Notes: generated from the letters alone by a model not told the origin. DNA of 64,000 bases from Chinchilla lanigera (GCF_000276665.1 NW_004955417.1:14231801-14295800); one strand, 5' to 3'. Shown: positions 24,120-37,470, counted from the stretch's first letter. Numbers and translations are program-made.

Positions 24120-24765
24120 CACTTCTTACTTCCATTCTTCCAGATAGGCAGGCCAAAAATTTAAGCCCCAATCCTTGACTCTTTCTCTCATATCCTATGT
24201 TTAGTCAATCAAAAAATAAAAAAATATACCCAGAATCTGAGCACTTCTTAACACTTTTACTATCCTGGTCCAAGCTACCATCATCTCTTACCTATATTAT
24301 TAAAGAAGTAACTTCCTTACTCTTCACCCTGTCTCCATCCTTGTACCACCCTTCCACCTCAAACAAGAATATGTCAGACCAAATTATTCTTCTGGTCAAA
24401 GCCCTCCTATACTTTCTTGTCTCAGAATGAAAGCTAAATGCCATCACGGTCTACGAAGGCTTTAAATCAAGAGTAGACAGCCTGTGGCCCGCTCTCCCTC
24501 CATTTTAAGTGTTATTTTTAAAAATGTTAAATGAAGTTTTATTACTTATGTGCATTAACTATTATATGTTTTATATGCAGCTCCAAAAATTCCTTATTAA
24601 AAAAGGAGGGGAAATAAAAGGGCCACAGGTGATCTGGTCCTCTGGTTCCCCTCTGATCTCACCTACTGCTCTTGCTATCTGACTCAGATCAAGCCACTTA
24701 AACCTGCTTGCTATTCTTTAAACCACACATCCTCCTACATCAGTTTCTTCTGACTCAGTCTTTCT
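24120..24765 (+). repeat. L2 LINE fragment, sense, split by a nested element
   Basis: CACTTTTACTATCCTGGTCC, GGTCAAAGCCCTCCTATACT and GAATGAAAGCTAAATGCC, then, after an insertion (24474-24630), GATCTGGTCCTCTGGTTCC and CCACACATCCTCCTACATC. This is the order of an L2 3' end. Confidence 0.75.
24474..24630. mobile_element. Possible hAT-like DNA element nested in L2
   Basis: The two ends carry the inverted pair CCTGTGGCCC (24481-24490) and GGGCCACAGG (24620-24629), perfect over 10 bases. It sits exactly where the L2 sequence is interrupted. The interior is AT-rich without coding sequence. A target duplication is not clear. Confidence 0.55.
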
Positions 24766-26779
24766 CTAGATATTAGCATGGTTCATTTGTTTTTCCTTTC
24801 TTATATCTCTACTAACCGCCAACCATCAATCAATCAATTCAGGAATAATTAATATACGAAGAATTCAGTCTTCCTGAGGGATTTACACCTGTACACCTCT
24901 GAAATCTATAAATCTTGCAGAGAGACAGACATGGAGAGCTGATACAAATATATAAAAATATATGCTGGTCTTTTTAGACAAAAAACTTGGTTGTAAGTTA
25001 TTAACTACCAAAAGAAAAATGTCTATATGAGACATTGGCAACCAAGTGAACTCACCTTGAGAAAACAGGTACCTACAAATAAACATATAAAAAAACTTCA
25101 CAATAAAACTATACAACTAAGCACAGCGAACAAGACTTTCTGGCTAAGATTTGCTATCACTGGCAAACATCCATATTAAACTCAGCTTCCCCACATCAGG
25201 AAACAAATGGAACTGTGAATCTGGCAATTCACTGGAGAAAAACACTGCATTACAATCTGGGTTCACATTAAAGTTACCTCATTCTTCTCAACTTAGATGT
25301 GACCTGAAGGAAAATTTTTAACAGATTCTACTGGACAAGTGCCATACTATAATCTGTAAGGTTCAGAATTAGCATTTTAACCTAACAGTTTTCTACTATG
25401 TTTCCCTAAAATTAAATGAGACTAAAAATAAAATATGATAAATTATGAGTACAAAATAAATTAAAGAAACATTTTGTCAAAAAAATTATAACACAGGTCC
25501 TTTCCTCTTCTTTAAAAAATTTCATTCATGTAGTACTGCATCCAGGGTCAAGCACATAGTAGGAATAAAGCGGTTAATTGATAAGAGAAAGAAAATGCTC
25601 TTCTTTCATGTTTATCCAATTTAGTGACATGCAATATAGAAATGTCCCCATCAACCTTCCGAGTAATTAAAAAGTGAAAACAAAAATTTATACTCCAAAT
25701 CTGTATACATATATTAACCATTTATTTAACAGTTACAATGTCTCAAAGCATTGCATTAGTCACTGAAGACATAAAATTTGTACATGCCATTGTGAATAAA
25801 TTGATAACATGGTAGAGATATCATACAAACAATAACAGAGTGATAATGTCTACAGTTTTGGGGTACACAAGGTGCTAAAAAAGCTCAGAAAAGGTTAACA
25901 GACTAAATATATAGAAGAGTGGTAAGAGTAAATGCAGGTACAAAGTAACACTGAGCAAAGGGCAAAAATATGACCTTAAAGGTGCCTATAAATGGTACAA
26001 TGGTTAAAGAAAAAGAGACACACAAATAATGAAGTATGCAGAGCCAAAAGCCTTGTCTGATACCCTTAATAATTAGACTCTTAACCTAGAGACAAATTTT
26101 TTAAATTGCTTTTTTATGGCAAAGATTTTAAATAAGAGAAAAGGATGGTCCGTTTTATTTAAGAATGCTCAATCTGGCAGTATCATGAAAGAAAAGTGGG
26201 AATGAAACTGAAGACTATCAGATCAGTTAAAGAGACTGATGGAGAAATCCACAGGTTAAGACAGAGTCTAAAACAGAGAACAATGTGGATATGAAGAAGG
26301 TGATATTATCTGAGCAACATTAAGAATGTAACATGGATGGAAACTGGTAAACAATGAAAATTTGAATTAGAGCACTGGGGCTGCTCAGGGAGGAAGAAAG
26401 GCAACATAAATTGTTTAAAGATGACAAATTATACAGAGGAAGGACAATCTCCAGATTTCCCACTTGGCAACTGGTTTGGATGGTAGTGCTATTAATCAAG
26501 ACAGAAAACACAAAGGTAAAAAATTCAGAGATACTGAATTTGAAGAATCTTAACAGTATAGAAAAGATAATTATCCAAATATATAATCAGAAATGAGTCA
26601 AGAACTTCAGATAGAGATAAAAGCCAGACAATTATACATTAACAGATCCTTTCAATAAACCAATAGATATTAGTAGTACAATTATCCTAGCTATCCTGTG
26701 TATACGTGTACATATTTTTCCCCTACCTTCTTTCTTTTTCATCTCCCCTCCTTCATCCCAGTTGTTCCTTCCTATTTTA
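24766..26779. other. Intronic stretch, mostly unrecognised
   Basis: AT-rich. A short L2-tail-like piece (GGTCAAGCACATAGTAGGAA) sits near 25547. The two opposite 61-63 codon frames around 26320-26600 overlap each other and show no domain. Confidence 0.5.
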
Positions 26780-27430
26780 TTTGTCTGATCAATCTTGCAT
26801 GCCTATATCTGGTTATATGTGCAACCATTTTGAAGATGACATAATATAACAATATAACAACTATTGTTAATGTCTTATCACCATGTTTTGAAATTTTATA
26901 TCTTTTTTATTGTTCTCTACGCTGTTTTGTTTATGTATTTGTTGTTATTTTGGTTTTTTGTTAAATGAAAAAATTTATATGTATATATAAGGATAGCTGG
27001 AATAGGTGCATTGCTGATGTCTGTGGTTTATTGAAAGAACAGTCAATGCTTAAAATTTTCTTTTTTCTTGACCAATCTGGCATGCTTGAATCTGGTAATC
27101 AGAATGACTGATCTGAAAAGAACAATATGCAGTATAAAAACCACTGTTCAACTCCTACCATCTTGTATGGTGAACCTCTGCATCATTCCCAATGGTGTTT
27201 TTTTTTAATTACTTGTTATTGTCTTTGATTGTTTGATCAGTCTTACATTTTTATGTCTGGTGGACAGAGCAACTTCATTGAAGATAACAGTATGTAATGT
27301 AGCAACCATTATAAATTTCTATCATTTTGTTTTGAGGTCATGTATCGTTTTTGTTGTTTTGTGTCGTTTTGATTTTGTCTTCATTGTTGTTCTGTTAGTT
27401 TTTTAGATTTTTAAAATAAAAAAAGATAAA
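26780..27430 (+). repeat. Three-monomer imperfect tandem array ending in an A-rich tail
   Basis: Units begin at about 26786 (TGATCAATCTTGCATGCC), 27068 (TGACCAATCTGGCATGCTTG) and 27234 (TGATCAGTCTTACATTTTTA). Each continues through an ATCTGG…GAAGAT-like centre, a 'ACCATT/ACCACTGTT' block, and a T-rich end. The last copy ends TTTTAAAATAAAAAAAG. The family is not recognised. It may be the 3' UTR of a lineage-specific LINE. Confidence 0.6.
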
Positions 27431-27864
27431 AGCCAGATGGAAGTCAGAAAACAGCTATTCTAGAAATCAAAATAGGTAACAATGCCAAACAGGAGTAAAA
27501 CTGTCAATAACACTGTGATAGAGAAGAAAGTGCTGAAATCTATTCAGGTGTAGGTGAGAGGGAATTTAAAATGAGAGGCGAGCCTATAAGGTTCCAGAAG
27601 AGACAGGAGATAGGTAAGTGATGGGTAGAGGACAGAAGACAACAGAAATGAGTTCCCAAGTTCAGGCTTACAGTAAGTCATTTAAACAATATTTTTAAAT
27701 GATAAGCATACTGTTTTTACCCTATTTCAATTATTTTAAAATTTTTATTAAATAAATTTTGATATTTATGCATCATATACAGTAATAATCATTATTACTA
27801 CTACATCTATATAGCACTTTCTAAACAATAAGTAGCAATGTATTAAGTATCTTTACAAAAATTA

Positions 27865-28040
27865 TTTCTTTTTAATCATCCACAAGACTCCACGAGGATT
27901 TATTTCTCCATTTTATATTTCATGAGAAAATTGAGGGCAAAGCAGGTTAAATAGCTGGCTTCTGAATGCTCAGGAAATGGAAGACAGAACCCAGATAAGC
28001 CTACTCCCAAAGTTCATGTCCTAACCACCAAGCTATTTTG
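27865..28040 (-). repeat. MIR-like SINE, antisense
   Basis: TCTCCATTTTATATTTCATGAG, AAAGCAGGTTAAATAGCTG and CCTAACCACCAAGCTAT follow reversed MIR order. Confidence 0.65.
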
Positions 28041-29669
28041 GGCTCTGCATGGGTTCACTAAGCAACCTATTTTTAGAATAGTGGTCAAAGAAAATTGGAG
28101 TTTGATAATCAGAAACTTGCTGGACTACATTTAATGTATTAAGAAAACCTAGAGAATTAGCAGTAAGATTCTAAACATTAGTAAACATAGTTTTCTCATG
28201 TGTATAAACACATACATGTAACAATGATTCTTAAATTTTACCATGCATCAGCATATTCTTGTAGAACTTATTACAATGCAAACTGTTGAACTCCACTCTG
28301 AAGACTGTCAGATTCAATAGGTATGAGATAAAGCCAAAAATTTACGTTTCTAATACTTTCCCAAATCATGTGGTGCTCTGCCCAAGGGACACACGTCAAG
28401 AACTCCTACCTTACAGTAATTCCAGGAGGTCTGAAATTCCTGGCATATGATAAGCAGTTAGTAAGTGGTATCTATAATAGCAGCAGTGGTAGTAGTAATA
28501 GTGGTAATTAGTCATAATCATAATCAATCATAAATGACGGTAATGATGACCGTTAAAATCATCTTCACTATCTACTTTATTTCTCAGACTTTATATCAAT
28601 TTCTACTCAAAGATAACACAAAATTGGCATATTTTAAAATCAAAATAATTTGCATGGGAATTCTAATTGCCTCTGAAGTCTTTGTTCCATACTGTTCACA
28701 AAGCAGCTTTCCAAAACATAAATATTTGTATCAGCCCCTAATTTAAACCAAAATTTCTCCATTACTTATAAAATAAAGTACAAACTTCTCAACATGACTT
28801 ACAGACCATTTGCCCATGGTCCATTTTCTAATTACTCACCTTTGCAAATACTTTCAGAACAGCACTTATTTTAAGATACTTTCTTAATATAACCCTCCCT
28901 TTCTAGTAAAGCCATACATGTCATGATTCCAAATCAGTAAGAAATAGAAACAAGGATAATACTAATCAATATTTGTAGGGCATTTCCAAACACTTTACAC
29001 AAGTTATCTCATTTAATCCTTATAGATCTTAAAATAAAGACTATAATTACTGTCATTTTACAAAGAAAAATATTCCCAAAGACTTTATTTAATCCTAATA
29101 ATTTTGCACTAGCTTCCTTCTACATATAAGGAAAAAAAGAAATATGTAAAGTTAAATTCATCCAAGATGATACAACTAGCAAGTAAAAGGATTTTACCAT
29201 TGTAAATATGTCACAAAATTAATTACTGGACCTTTCAGCACTTAAGTGTCATTTAGATGCTAGATTTTTGTAAATACTAGTTTTTAAAAATCTTATTAAT
29301 TTTTTACATTCACTAAACCAATATTTACTGAGTGACTATTATATGCCAGGCATTGTGTTAAGCATAAGGACTACCATATTAATAAAAAAGAAGACTTAGT
29401 GCCTGCACTCTCTTTTTAATGAAAAAATACAACAGTTTCACAACAAAAATAATAAGAAAACACGAAAACTAGAAAGACAAGCATTTCTTAAAATGAGAAA
29501 TATTTCAGTAAGCGTTAAAAACAGAGTACAAGGTAAACTGAAATTATAAGATCTAACATGCTTATAGTAATTGTACTTGAACTACAACATTTTAATACAA
29601 AGATGTAAGTTACACAGAATATGATTATTAGAATGTCAAGTAATTTCACTTCAAAATGACAGTATGACA
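28041..29669. other. Intronic stretch with weak ancient-repeat traces
   Basis: Around 28978-29070 there is a reversed MIR-like piece (CTTTACACAAGTTATCTCAT). Around 29320-29400 there is an ATATGCCAGGCATTGTGTTA piece typical of old interspersed repeats. No gene recognised. Confidence 0.45.
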
Positions 29670-29995
29670 GGATGGAGTACAAACATAATTGGCTTTGGGA
29701 TCCAATAAGGCAACTGGTGGAGCACACTTCTGGTGTGTCCGGGTAGGTCACGGAGGTGTGGCCTTAGGTTCTATGTCTAGTCTCTTGTCCTTTACTCTCT
29801 GACACTGTTCTCCTGTCTGCTTCTTTGCTACCATGAACTGAGCAGGGGGTCCACTGTATCGTTTCACCATGATGTTTCTACCTTGGAGCCAGCCAACCAT
29901 GGATGAAGCCATGAGCCAAACTAAACCTCTCCTCCTTTAAATTGTGGATACTGGGTACTGTGTCCCAGCAACAGGAAAGTTGACTAATACAGACA
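29670..29995 (+). repeat. LTR 3' portion (MaLR-like)
   Basis: TACCATGAACTGAGCAGGGG, CTTGGAGCCAGCCAACCATG, GAGCCAAACTAAACCTCTCC and GTTGACTAATACAGA match the 3' half and end of MaLR-type LTRs. The upstream boundary is approximate. Confidence 0.65.
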
Positions 29996-31780
29996 CTTTC
30001 AAAATCAAGTATTTCATTAAAGATCAAAGTCACATAGTTAAAATTTAAAACATTATTTTAAATGACATATAAATTCTTTGGCTCTTTTTACCCTTGACAA
30101 ATATGTTCAGCATCTCTCTGAAGCAAAATGTAATAAATATAAACTATCCAAATTAATACACAGAATTTGAAAATATCCTTGCAATACTGGTCATGATAAA
30201 GTAAAAAAATATGACAAGTTCCCAAAAGTCCTTCCATTTTTGGACAATATTAACTTTCTGTGATTAAAGAAGAATTAAATTCATGACAATATATTACATT
30301 TGTAAGATTTAAAACATTTTCATAGCAAGTTTCCAAGGAAAAACCAGTATTTTATTTACAGGAAGAAAAAAAAGGCCCAAATACCGATCTAACCAAAAGA
30401 CGTGTAAGGTAAAATCAAGTATGAACCAGGTCTGGATCCTCGTATCTTCAGTTTCTATTTATCAAACAGAAAATCTTTCCAACTTTCTCCTTTCCTGTAT
30501 AAGACCAAAACTATGCAATATTCTGTTTGTATTACAATTACACTAATTCAATGCAGGTCACTTACTTTTTACTGAGTCCAGATGACATTCAGTAAACTAA
30601 ACATGAGCCAATTAGTTTTTAAAAAAAAGGAAGAAAAGAGAAGAAAAAAGCAAGAAAGAAGTACGTTCTGATTGCCTTTGGGTAGGTCAAACAGTGGCTA
30701 CAGAACATTATAACCTGAACTTCATTTTGGCTAACACCAACCATACGGCTAACATTAGGACCAATACTTTTTATTCCTTTCAGATTTCTCACATTTGGAA
30801 ATTCTAATTCAAATATATCTTCTGGTGAAAGTGAGAACAGCACCCCTATACAGTATTGGTTATCTCCTCCTTTAATTCAAGTGTTTTATTCTGGAGCCAC
30901 TAATAATCTGCATATTGTCTTTAAAAAAAGTGTATGATTCTTTTGAAATCAGTTGTTTTTTACTTATTAAGGTTATAAATGAATGATGATTTAGCTGACA
31001 CAAACAAAAAAAGAATAATTATGAGGTTTTAACATCAATATTTATATTCTCAAATCAACCTGAACCACCATGTAATTAGGAATATGATAAAGTGGGTGAT
31101 GGGAAGAAATACTATTTACAACTAAAGCAATACTACTTTTTGTACTTTATCAGGAGTTGGTACTCAATGTTTTTGTAAAGTCCATCATGTTAAAAATTCT
31201 CATTTACTACTCCTTTTGAACTTCGCTCATGAGTATGCTTTTTGAATAAAAGTAAGTTTCTGATTTATTCTAACAGTTGAATATAACACATATAATGTCC
31301 AAAGTTAGACACATTACTGAATATCACAGTTCAATAATTTTCCTGGTATTTTTAAATTAGAAATTATTCACTATTATTATAAAAACAGATGTCTAATGTT
31401 TTAAATTGTCTTGATTTAAAAATTTTGTTACTTACTTTTAGCCTGCTTTTAAACTTCTCTAAATTTAACTGAGGAATATTATGTTCCTACAAGTACTCAT
31501 GAATACAAATACACAGTAATGGACATGGAAATTATTTACTCTAAAAATTCTGGCTGCATGACTCTTAAATCACTTACATACGGCCAAATGATCTACAAGG
31601 AAGCAGGGAGGTCCTGAAATTGTGTACTCTGATCCATTTCCAACTACTGCACATGTGACACAAGCAATCAAGCCATTACCCCAACAGAATGGGAATAGAA
31701 GGCACTTAGTGAATATAGATGATGTCTTTAGACAAAATGAAAAAAAACTATCACCATTTCTTATTAAAAAGTAGCCAATA
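29996..31780. other. Intronic stretch, no gene seen
   Basis: AT-rich unique-looking sequence; a few purine runs near 30625-30655. No repeat family or STK3 exon recognised. Confidence 0.5.
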
Positions 31781-31890
31781 GGGGCTGGGGATTTAGCTCT
31801 GTGGCACAGCGCCTGCCTGCCAAGTGCGAGGTCAAGAGTTCAATTTTCAGTACTGGAAAAAAACAAAAAAAAAAAAAAAAAGAAAAAAAA
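31781..31890 (+). repeat. ID-like SINE with A tail
   Basis: GGGGCTGGGGATTTAGCTCT, CAGCGCCTGCCTGCCAAGTG and AGAGTTCAATTTTCAGTACT, followed by about 30 bases of almost pure A. Confidence 0.9.
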
Positions 31891-33237
31891 AGTGGTCAGA
31901 GAAAAGTAGCCAACAGCTACAGATTATTTTCTTCTATGATGTTCAGTAATATGTCTAACTTTGGACATTATTATATTCAACCTCTAGAATAAGTCAGAAA
32001 ATAACAAATCTTGATAATAAAGTTTCTTTAAAAGAGGGAATCTCCTACACAGATGTTAGCTGGTGATTAAGGATGAAGAAAGCACCACACCCTCTCCAGA
32101 AAACTATGAAAGGCAGGCAAGGGACTAGATTTATCCCAAGGGAAGAGCTCATCCAGGTCACTGGTACTCTGGTGGTAGAGAACACAGGCATGTGTGGCAT
32201 CATGTACTGGTTAGTGGAGTGGCAGCCATCTACTATAACTGAAGAGGATCAGGAAGCTCATCCTACCCTATCTAGGAAAGTGTAAGGAAGTAAATACTCT
32301 AAACTGAGCTACAATAAAAAGAATTTATATCCTGAAATATATCTCTAAAGTTGCTATCTTTTTTCATTCTTGACAAAGTATGCTATCAGAAACTTCCTTA
32401 ACATATTTTCAAGAAAGGTAATCTTAAGTGCCTTGGAATATAAATATTAACACAAAATCGACCAATAATATCTACTGAATCACTTTGTTTCAGTAAATAA
32501 GTCAACTCTACATTTGTCTGCAAAAGAGTACATATCTTGTAGGAGTAATCCAAGATCACATAACCTTTCATGCATATATAATTTCCGACTGTCAACTAAA
32601 ACTCATAAATGTTTGTTGTATGTCATGCTGTTAATCCATGTCCAGGGTCCAGACTGACTTCACTGCATGTCTCCCCTTTCACTTGGAGTAAGGGTCAGCA
32701 AGTATTCAACCCTACTACATTTTAAATTTTATTTTCTTAGACTCTATAATCTATCCCACCAGCTTGCAAGTTATAGCTAGATTCCAATTATTCTGCCATT
32801 TAAAAACAACTACTAGCCCTCCTTTCTTGTTTATATCTGCAAGTTTAAAAAATACAATTTTGTTAAGTTGCACAAAAGATATTCAATCTATGAGAAAAAT
32901 ATTAGAAATTCAATAGCATATCTCATATAACTACTTAAAAACAACTGAGAAGAAGATTTCATAAAGAGATGGATTATAAACTAAGGCAGGGAAAGCAGTT
33001 ATATGCTGACACTTAAGCAAAAGATCAAAATAGTACCAGCAGGAACAAAATAGTACCAGCAGGGATCTCTTATTGTTATTCATATGAAGAGACAATTGAG
33101 ATAATCAAGAGCCAAAGGGTAAAGGACAATAATACAAGCACAGAGAAAGAGAGGAGTGAATCTGGAGTGTGAGAACAGTATTTCTGAGTAGAAAACAAGA
33201 ATGGATATATCAGGCAAGACACATACATACCTCCAGA
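31891..33237. other. Intronic stretch with an unidentified 70-codon frame and a 20-bp tandem duplication
   Basis: A plus-strand frame of 70 codons (32073-32285) is free of obvious repeat sequence but shows no domain or splice context. At 33026-33065 the 20-mer CAAAATAGTACCAGCAGGAA is repeated once with one mismatch. Confidence 0.45.
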
Positions 33238-33518
33238 CTGAACGTTTTCTATATTGTTACAGATTACTCCTAAAATTAATGTTTAAATCCTAATCCCAAT
33301 GTAATGGTATTAGGGAGTGAAAATAATTTCCCTCTCCAATATGTGAAGTCACAAGAAGATGGCTGTCTCAAGCTAGGAATCAAACCTTCACCAGACATAG
33401 GATGTGCCAATATCATGATCTTAGGCTTCCCAGCCTTTAGCTTGTGAGAAATGAATTTCTGTTGCTTAAGCCAATCAGTTTATGGCATTTTCGTTCCAGC
33501 AGTCTTAAGTGAGTAAGC
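33238..33518 (+). repeat. MLT1-type LTR, sense
   Basis: AATCCTAATCCCAATGTAAT, GTATTAGGGAGTGAAAA, CCTTCACCAGACATAGGATG and GTGAGAAATGAATTTCTGTT, with AAGCCAATCAGTTTATGGCA at the end. This is the sense counterpart of 20333-20692. Confidence 0.75.
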
Positions 33519-34279
33519 CAAATATTTTAAACTTCAGCAAATAGCCAAAAAAGTTGAACATAATGCACAGGGGAAGGACATGTCAGGTTCACTAAAATAT
33601 TTATAGGACAGGTCTTGCTATAAAATCATTAAATCAATAAACACTAGTCCCAAAACCTGCTATAATATTACAATGAAATATTGTAATGAAATATATAAAA
33701 ATCTCATTTAACGAAGTAATTGTATTTTTAGAAAAGGACTACTATTTTAAATATATTAAAAACAGATAAAACAGGCTTATAGTTTAACATACTACAATAT
33801 ATTATAGGAAAAGATTAGTATTATAATACAATATCTATGCATAATGCTGTGAAAATGCGGCAGTTATACGTCTTTAAAAACAGCATCCTAAAAAAATCAC
33901 AATGCAAACATTAATCTTCCTGAAAGAGATGAGGTATTAAAATGTAAATTGCCTCAAAGCGCAAATCTATTCTTCCTCTGCAGAAAACATGATACTATGA
34001 ATTCTTTTCTCTAACAAAGGATTTTTTAGTCCTTCACATACTAAATTTTCATAATGTTTATTAATCCATTAAATAACTGCTGACATGTTGAATTTCTTTT
34101 CTGCGTCTTCATTTACTTTCCAAATATAACTGGTTTTATTATATAAGTATAAGATAGTTCATTAAGCTCCAATACTCAGGTTAGATCTGAGGTCACTGAT
34201 ATCTTTAATATCTTTTTAAGTATTTTTTCCATGTCAACATTAATTATTTCCTGAATTAGATCCCCAGCACTGCCCCACC

Positions 34280-34345
34280 TCCATGCAGTACTTTGCTTAG
34301 CATGCATAAAGTACTAGGTTAGAGTCCCAGCACCCTACGCACACA
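34280..34345 (+). repeat. ID-like SINE fragment
   Basis: GCTTAGCATGCATAAAGTAC and TAGAGTCCCAGCACCC are the right half of a tRNA-type SINE. The A-box half is lost or scrambled. Confidence 0.5.
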
Positions 34346-34382
34346 AATGCACATGTACACACACTAAAGCATAAATATATTT

Positions 34383-34527
34383 AAAGTTGGACATGGTGAT
34401 ACACACTAGTAGTCCTAGCTACTAAGGAGGTTGAGGAAGAAAGATTACTTGAAGCCAGGAGTTCAAACGCTGCCTGGGTAACAAATATATCACAACTGAG
34501 GATTTAAAAAAAAAAAAGAAAAAAAAA
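34383..34527 (+). repeat. B1/7SL-like SINE with A tail
   Basis: GTTGGACATGGTGATACACA, AGTCCTAGCTACTAAGGAGG, TTGAAGCCAGGAGTTCAAAC and CTGCCTGGGTAACA, followed by an A-rich tail. It is closer to the Alu-like 7SL plan than to mouse B1. Confidence 0.75.
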
Positions 34528-37129
34528 TTCTTGACAGTCTTTACTTTTTTGATCTTCTGATGTTATTACATATTCATTTTATTCAAAAATTTTAGACAAA
34601 ATTTCAAAAAAAATGTTGCTTTGCAGTTCTACAGTCTAGTGGGGAAAATGTAGTACAAGAAATATAATACAGTATTTGATGTCCTATGAAGGGTTCCCAG
34701 TATTCATGTCAACAAAATTTGATTTTATTCCCAATCTATTTTACAACCACTCCTTTCATAAAAATATGTATCATATATGTATAATATGTATCTTGTTACC
34801 AATAAACAATACTACAATTAATAATTGGTATTAATTATCAAAGTATCAAACTGAAAATTTCAAAGCACCTCCTTGAAAGGAAAATTTCTGATACAGTACA
34901 GTTAATCATACCACCTTCTATCTCGCACCCTATAAGTAAACTTTACCTAACAAATTAGAGTTATATTATCCAGTTTTTAATTTTTTTCAGAAAAAAGCAT
35001 ATGCTCTATCAAACAATAAAATTTAACTAAAATCAATTTTCCACCTTGAAAAAAAAGTGATTACAACTATTTACCAGCCTTAAATATTTAACAATATTAT
35101 ACATACATTTAGTCTTATGTTACAAATACATTTTAAAATTTCCTTTAACTTTATAGTTTACAATTCACAAATCTCTCAATACTGTATTTTTCCACAGGAA
35201 CATTTCTCCTACATGGCCATCAAAAGAAAATGTCTTAAACATTACTTAATCACAGATTGGTTGTTGAAGTTCTAAAATTGTAGGTCTTTTATTTCTATTT
35301 TTCTCTCAGGATGTTTTCTCTCCTGCTAACTACCTTTTGATCATCTCAATGATTATTACACGGAAGATCTAAATCCAAGGTCTAAATTCCTGCTCTCAAA
35401 TCAGGAGCTACTAAAAGCAAAGGTGTCAAGTAACTGCAAATTCTGATGAAAATTATTTACCAGTTCAATAATACTTGGTCCAATGTGATCTAAGGTAGTA
35501 GGAAAAGAATATCCTTAAATACATTGTATTAAGATTTGTATTACTGTTATGTAAGATTCATTTATCCAGTAAGTAGTGGATCAATTGACTATTTGTCTCT
35601 CAGATGTATTCAGTTGCAAATTTATCCCCGGGTATTTGTATGAAAACCAAAAGTCAAACCACTATATTAGCTAACAGGGGAAGAGAATGAAAGTTTTATT
35701 TCCAAGTTCACTGTGCCACATAAATTCTGCCAAAGATGAGTCCAAAAGATCACAATATATTTCTCTCAAGGTCTTGCAATTTGCTTTCCATTTGTTCCAA
35801 CAGGACTCTATGCTTTGGGTCTTCAAGCCGAGAGGTGACATGAAACAGAAACTGCACATATTATTGAGTATAAATAATACATGCATGTAGAAAATCAAGG
35901 AGGAGCTGAATGTTACATACAACCTATGAATCAGAGTAAATGAAGAAGTAGGCTGACTACAGGTTGAAAAACAGGCAGCAAAATTTGGGTGGCAGAGTCA
36001 ACAACAATTTCCTGATAACTAACAGCTGCCTGAGGAGCAGTATATATGATATACAAAACACTTATCTCCCTCTCAGAGCACAACCACAAACTTGATTTTG
36101 TGGCTTAAACAGGCCGTCACTTTCCAAGTAATGACCTAGAGCACCAAGATGTATCAGATGCAATTCAAAGTAACGTTTGCACACTTTGTGACAGAAATTG
36201 CAAGTATCAATCATACTAGGGGGCAAATTTTTAGTAATAGCACTAGCCACAGATAACAAATTACAGTGTATCAAAAAGTCAATGGATGGTAGGTTTGAAA
36301 TATTGACAATAACGGTATATCTGCAAGTAAATATCTGTCCACTGGGAGAACTGAAATGAAAATGTTCTCAAAAATAAAACCACAAAAAAATCTGAATTTG
36401 ACACGTAGGGCTTACTCACAATTGAGAGAATTTATTCTGCAGGAACAAATTGTTCAACAAATAGTGACCAAAAGAAGTAAAAAGCTCCTACCCTCTTGGA
36501 GGTTACACAGTGATACCAATTTACTATTACTGTGTTGTGCTTCATAACAGAAATACAAAGATGAAGACACAACCTTTTTCTTAAAGAATATTTAGTCTAA
36601 TTATATCAACAAAAATTCCTCAATACAACTTCTCATATAATACTAAAATATGCATATGAAAATGGTAGCAAAATCATATATAGTGTTATGAGAGTATAGG
36701 ATGAAGCCTCTGTGCAGATGTTACTGTGGATAGCACAAGGACTATAGTTCTCTCTGCTGGTATCCATACACAGCTTCAGAACAGAATTGCCTCAAACAGT
36801 AATAAAGCTTTAATATAACTCCATGATACCACTGTAGAGGTTAAGCAAGATTCTACCTTCTCTGATATTCACAACGCATGTCTCCTTAACATCTTCAATG
36901 GCAAATGGAAAAGGAAGGAAAATTCAAGGAACCCCACTTGCCACTTGTTAATAGCCAAGAAAAAGATTCTCTCAGGATGGCAACTCAAACAATTAATTCC
37001 TATAAAATTTTTTGCTATGGGTTTCAATAATACTTACCATCTTTATTTCTTATTCATATGAAGATATTAGTAAAAGACATAGAAGAAATGTCATATGAAG
37101 ACATTACTAAGTGCTTCCAGCAGAAGCAG
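34528..37129. other. Intronic stretch, no gene seen
   Basis: AT-rich to mixed sequence. Frames at 35671-35922 and 36062-36274 (minus) have no domain I recognise and no supporting splice context. Confidence 0.5.
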
Positions 37130-37300
37130 TGTGTACATCCTTTATATAACATTATTTCCAAAGTTTAAATCTCTTGAAGGTAGATATTTTTATTCCTTTG
37201 TTTTGAAGATAAGAAAATGGTATTTAAGAGATTAGGTAATTTGCTGAATGTTATACAGCATTTGCACTGCGAATTCATGTGAATGTGAAATCGGGGCTGT
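37130..37300 (-). repeat. MIR-like SINE, antisense
   Basis: TTTGAAGATAAGAAAATGG, AAGAGATTAGGTAATTTGC and GAATGTTATACAGCATTTG follow the reversed MIR body. Confidence 0.65.
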
Positions 37301-37470
37301 TTCAATACACTTCATAAGCTCCCACTCTCATAAAAAGTCTAATAGTGATATTAATTCCTGTTCTATGAATATTTGTAATACTCATACACAGATATATATG
37401 TGACTAATGTAAAGCAATTTATATCCCCACTGAAAATAAGTTCACACGATCTAGTTAACTAGCTAACCAG

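Noticed and set aside
32073..32285. 70-codon plus-strand frame as a small gene or lost exon
   Set aside because: No recognisable domain, no flanking splice sites that make sense with STK3, and on the strand opposite to the gene.
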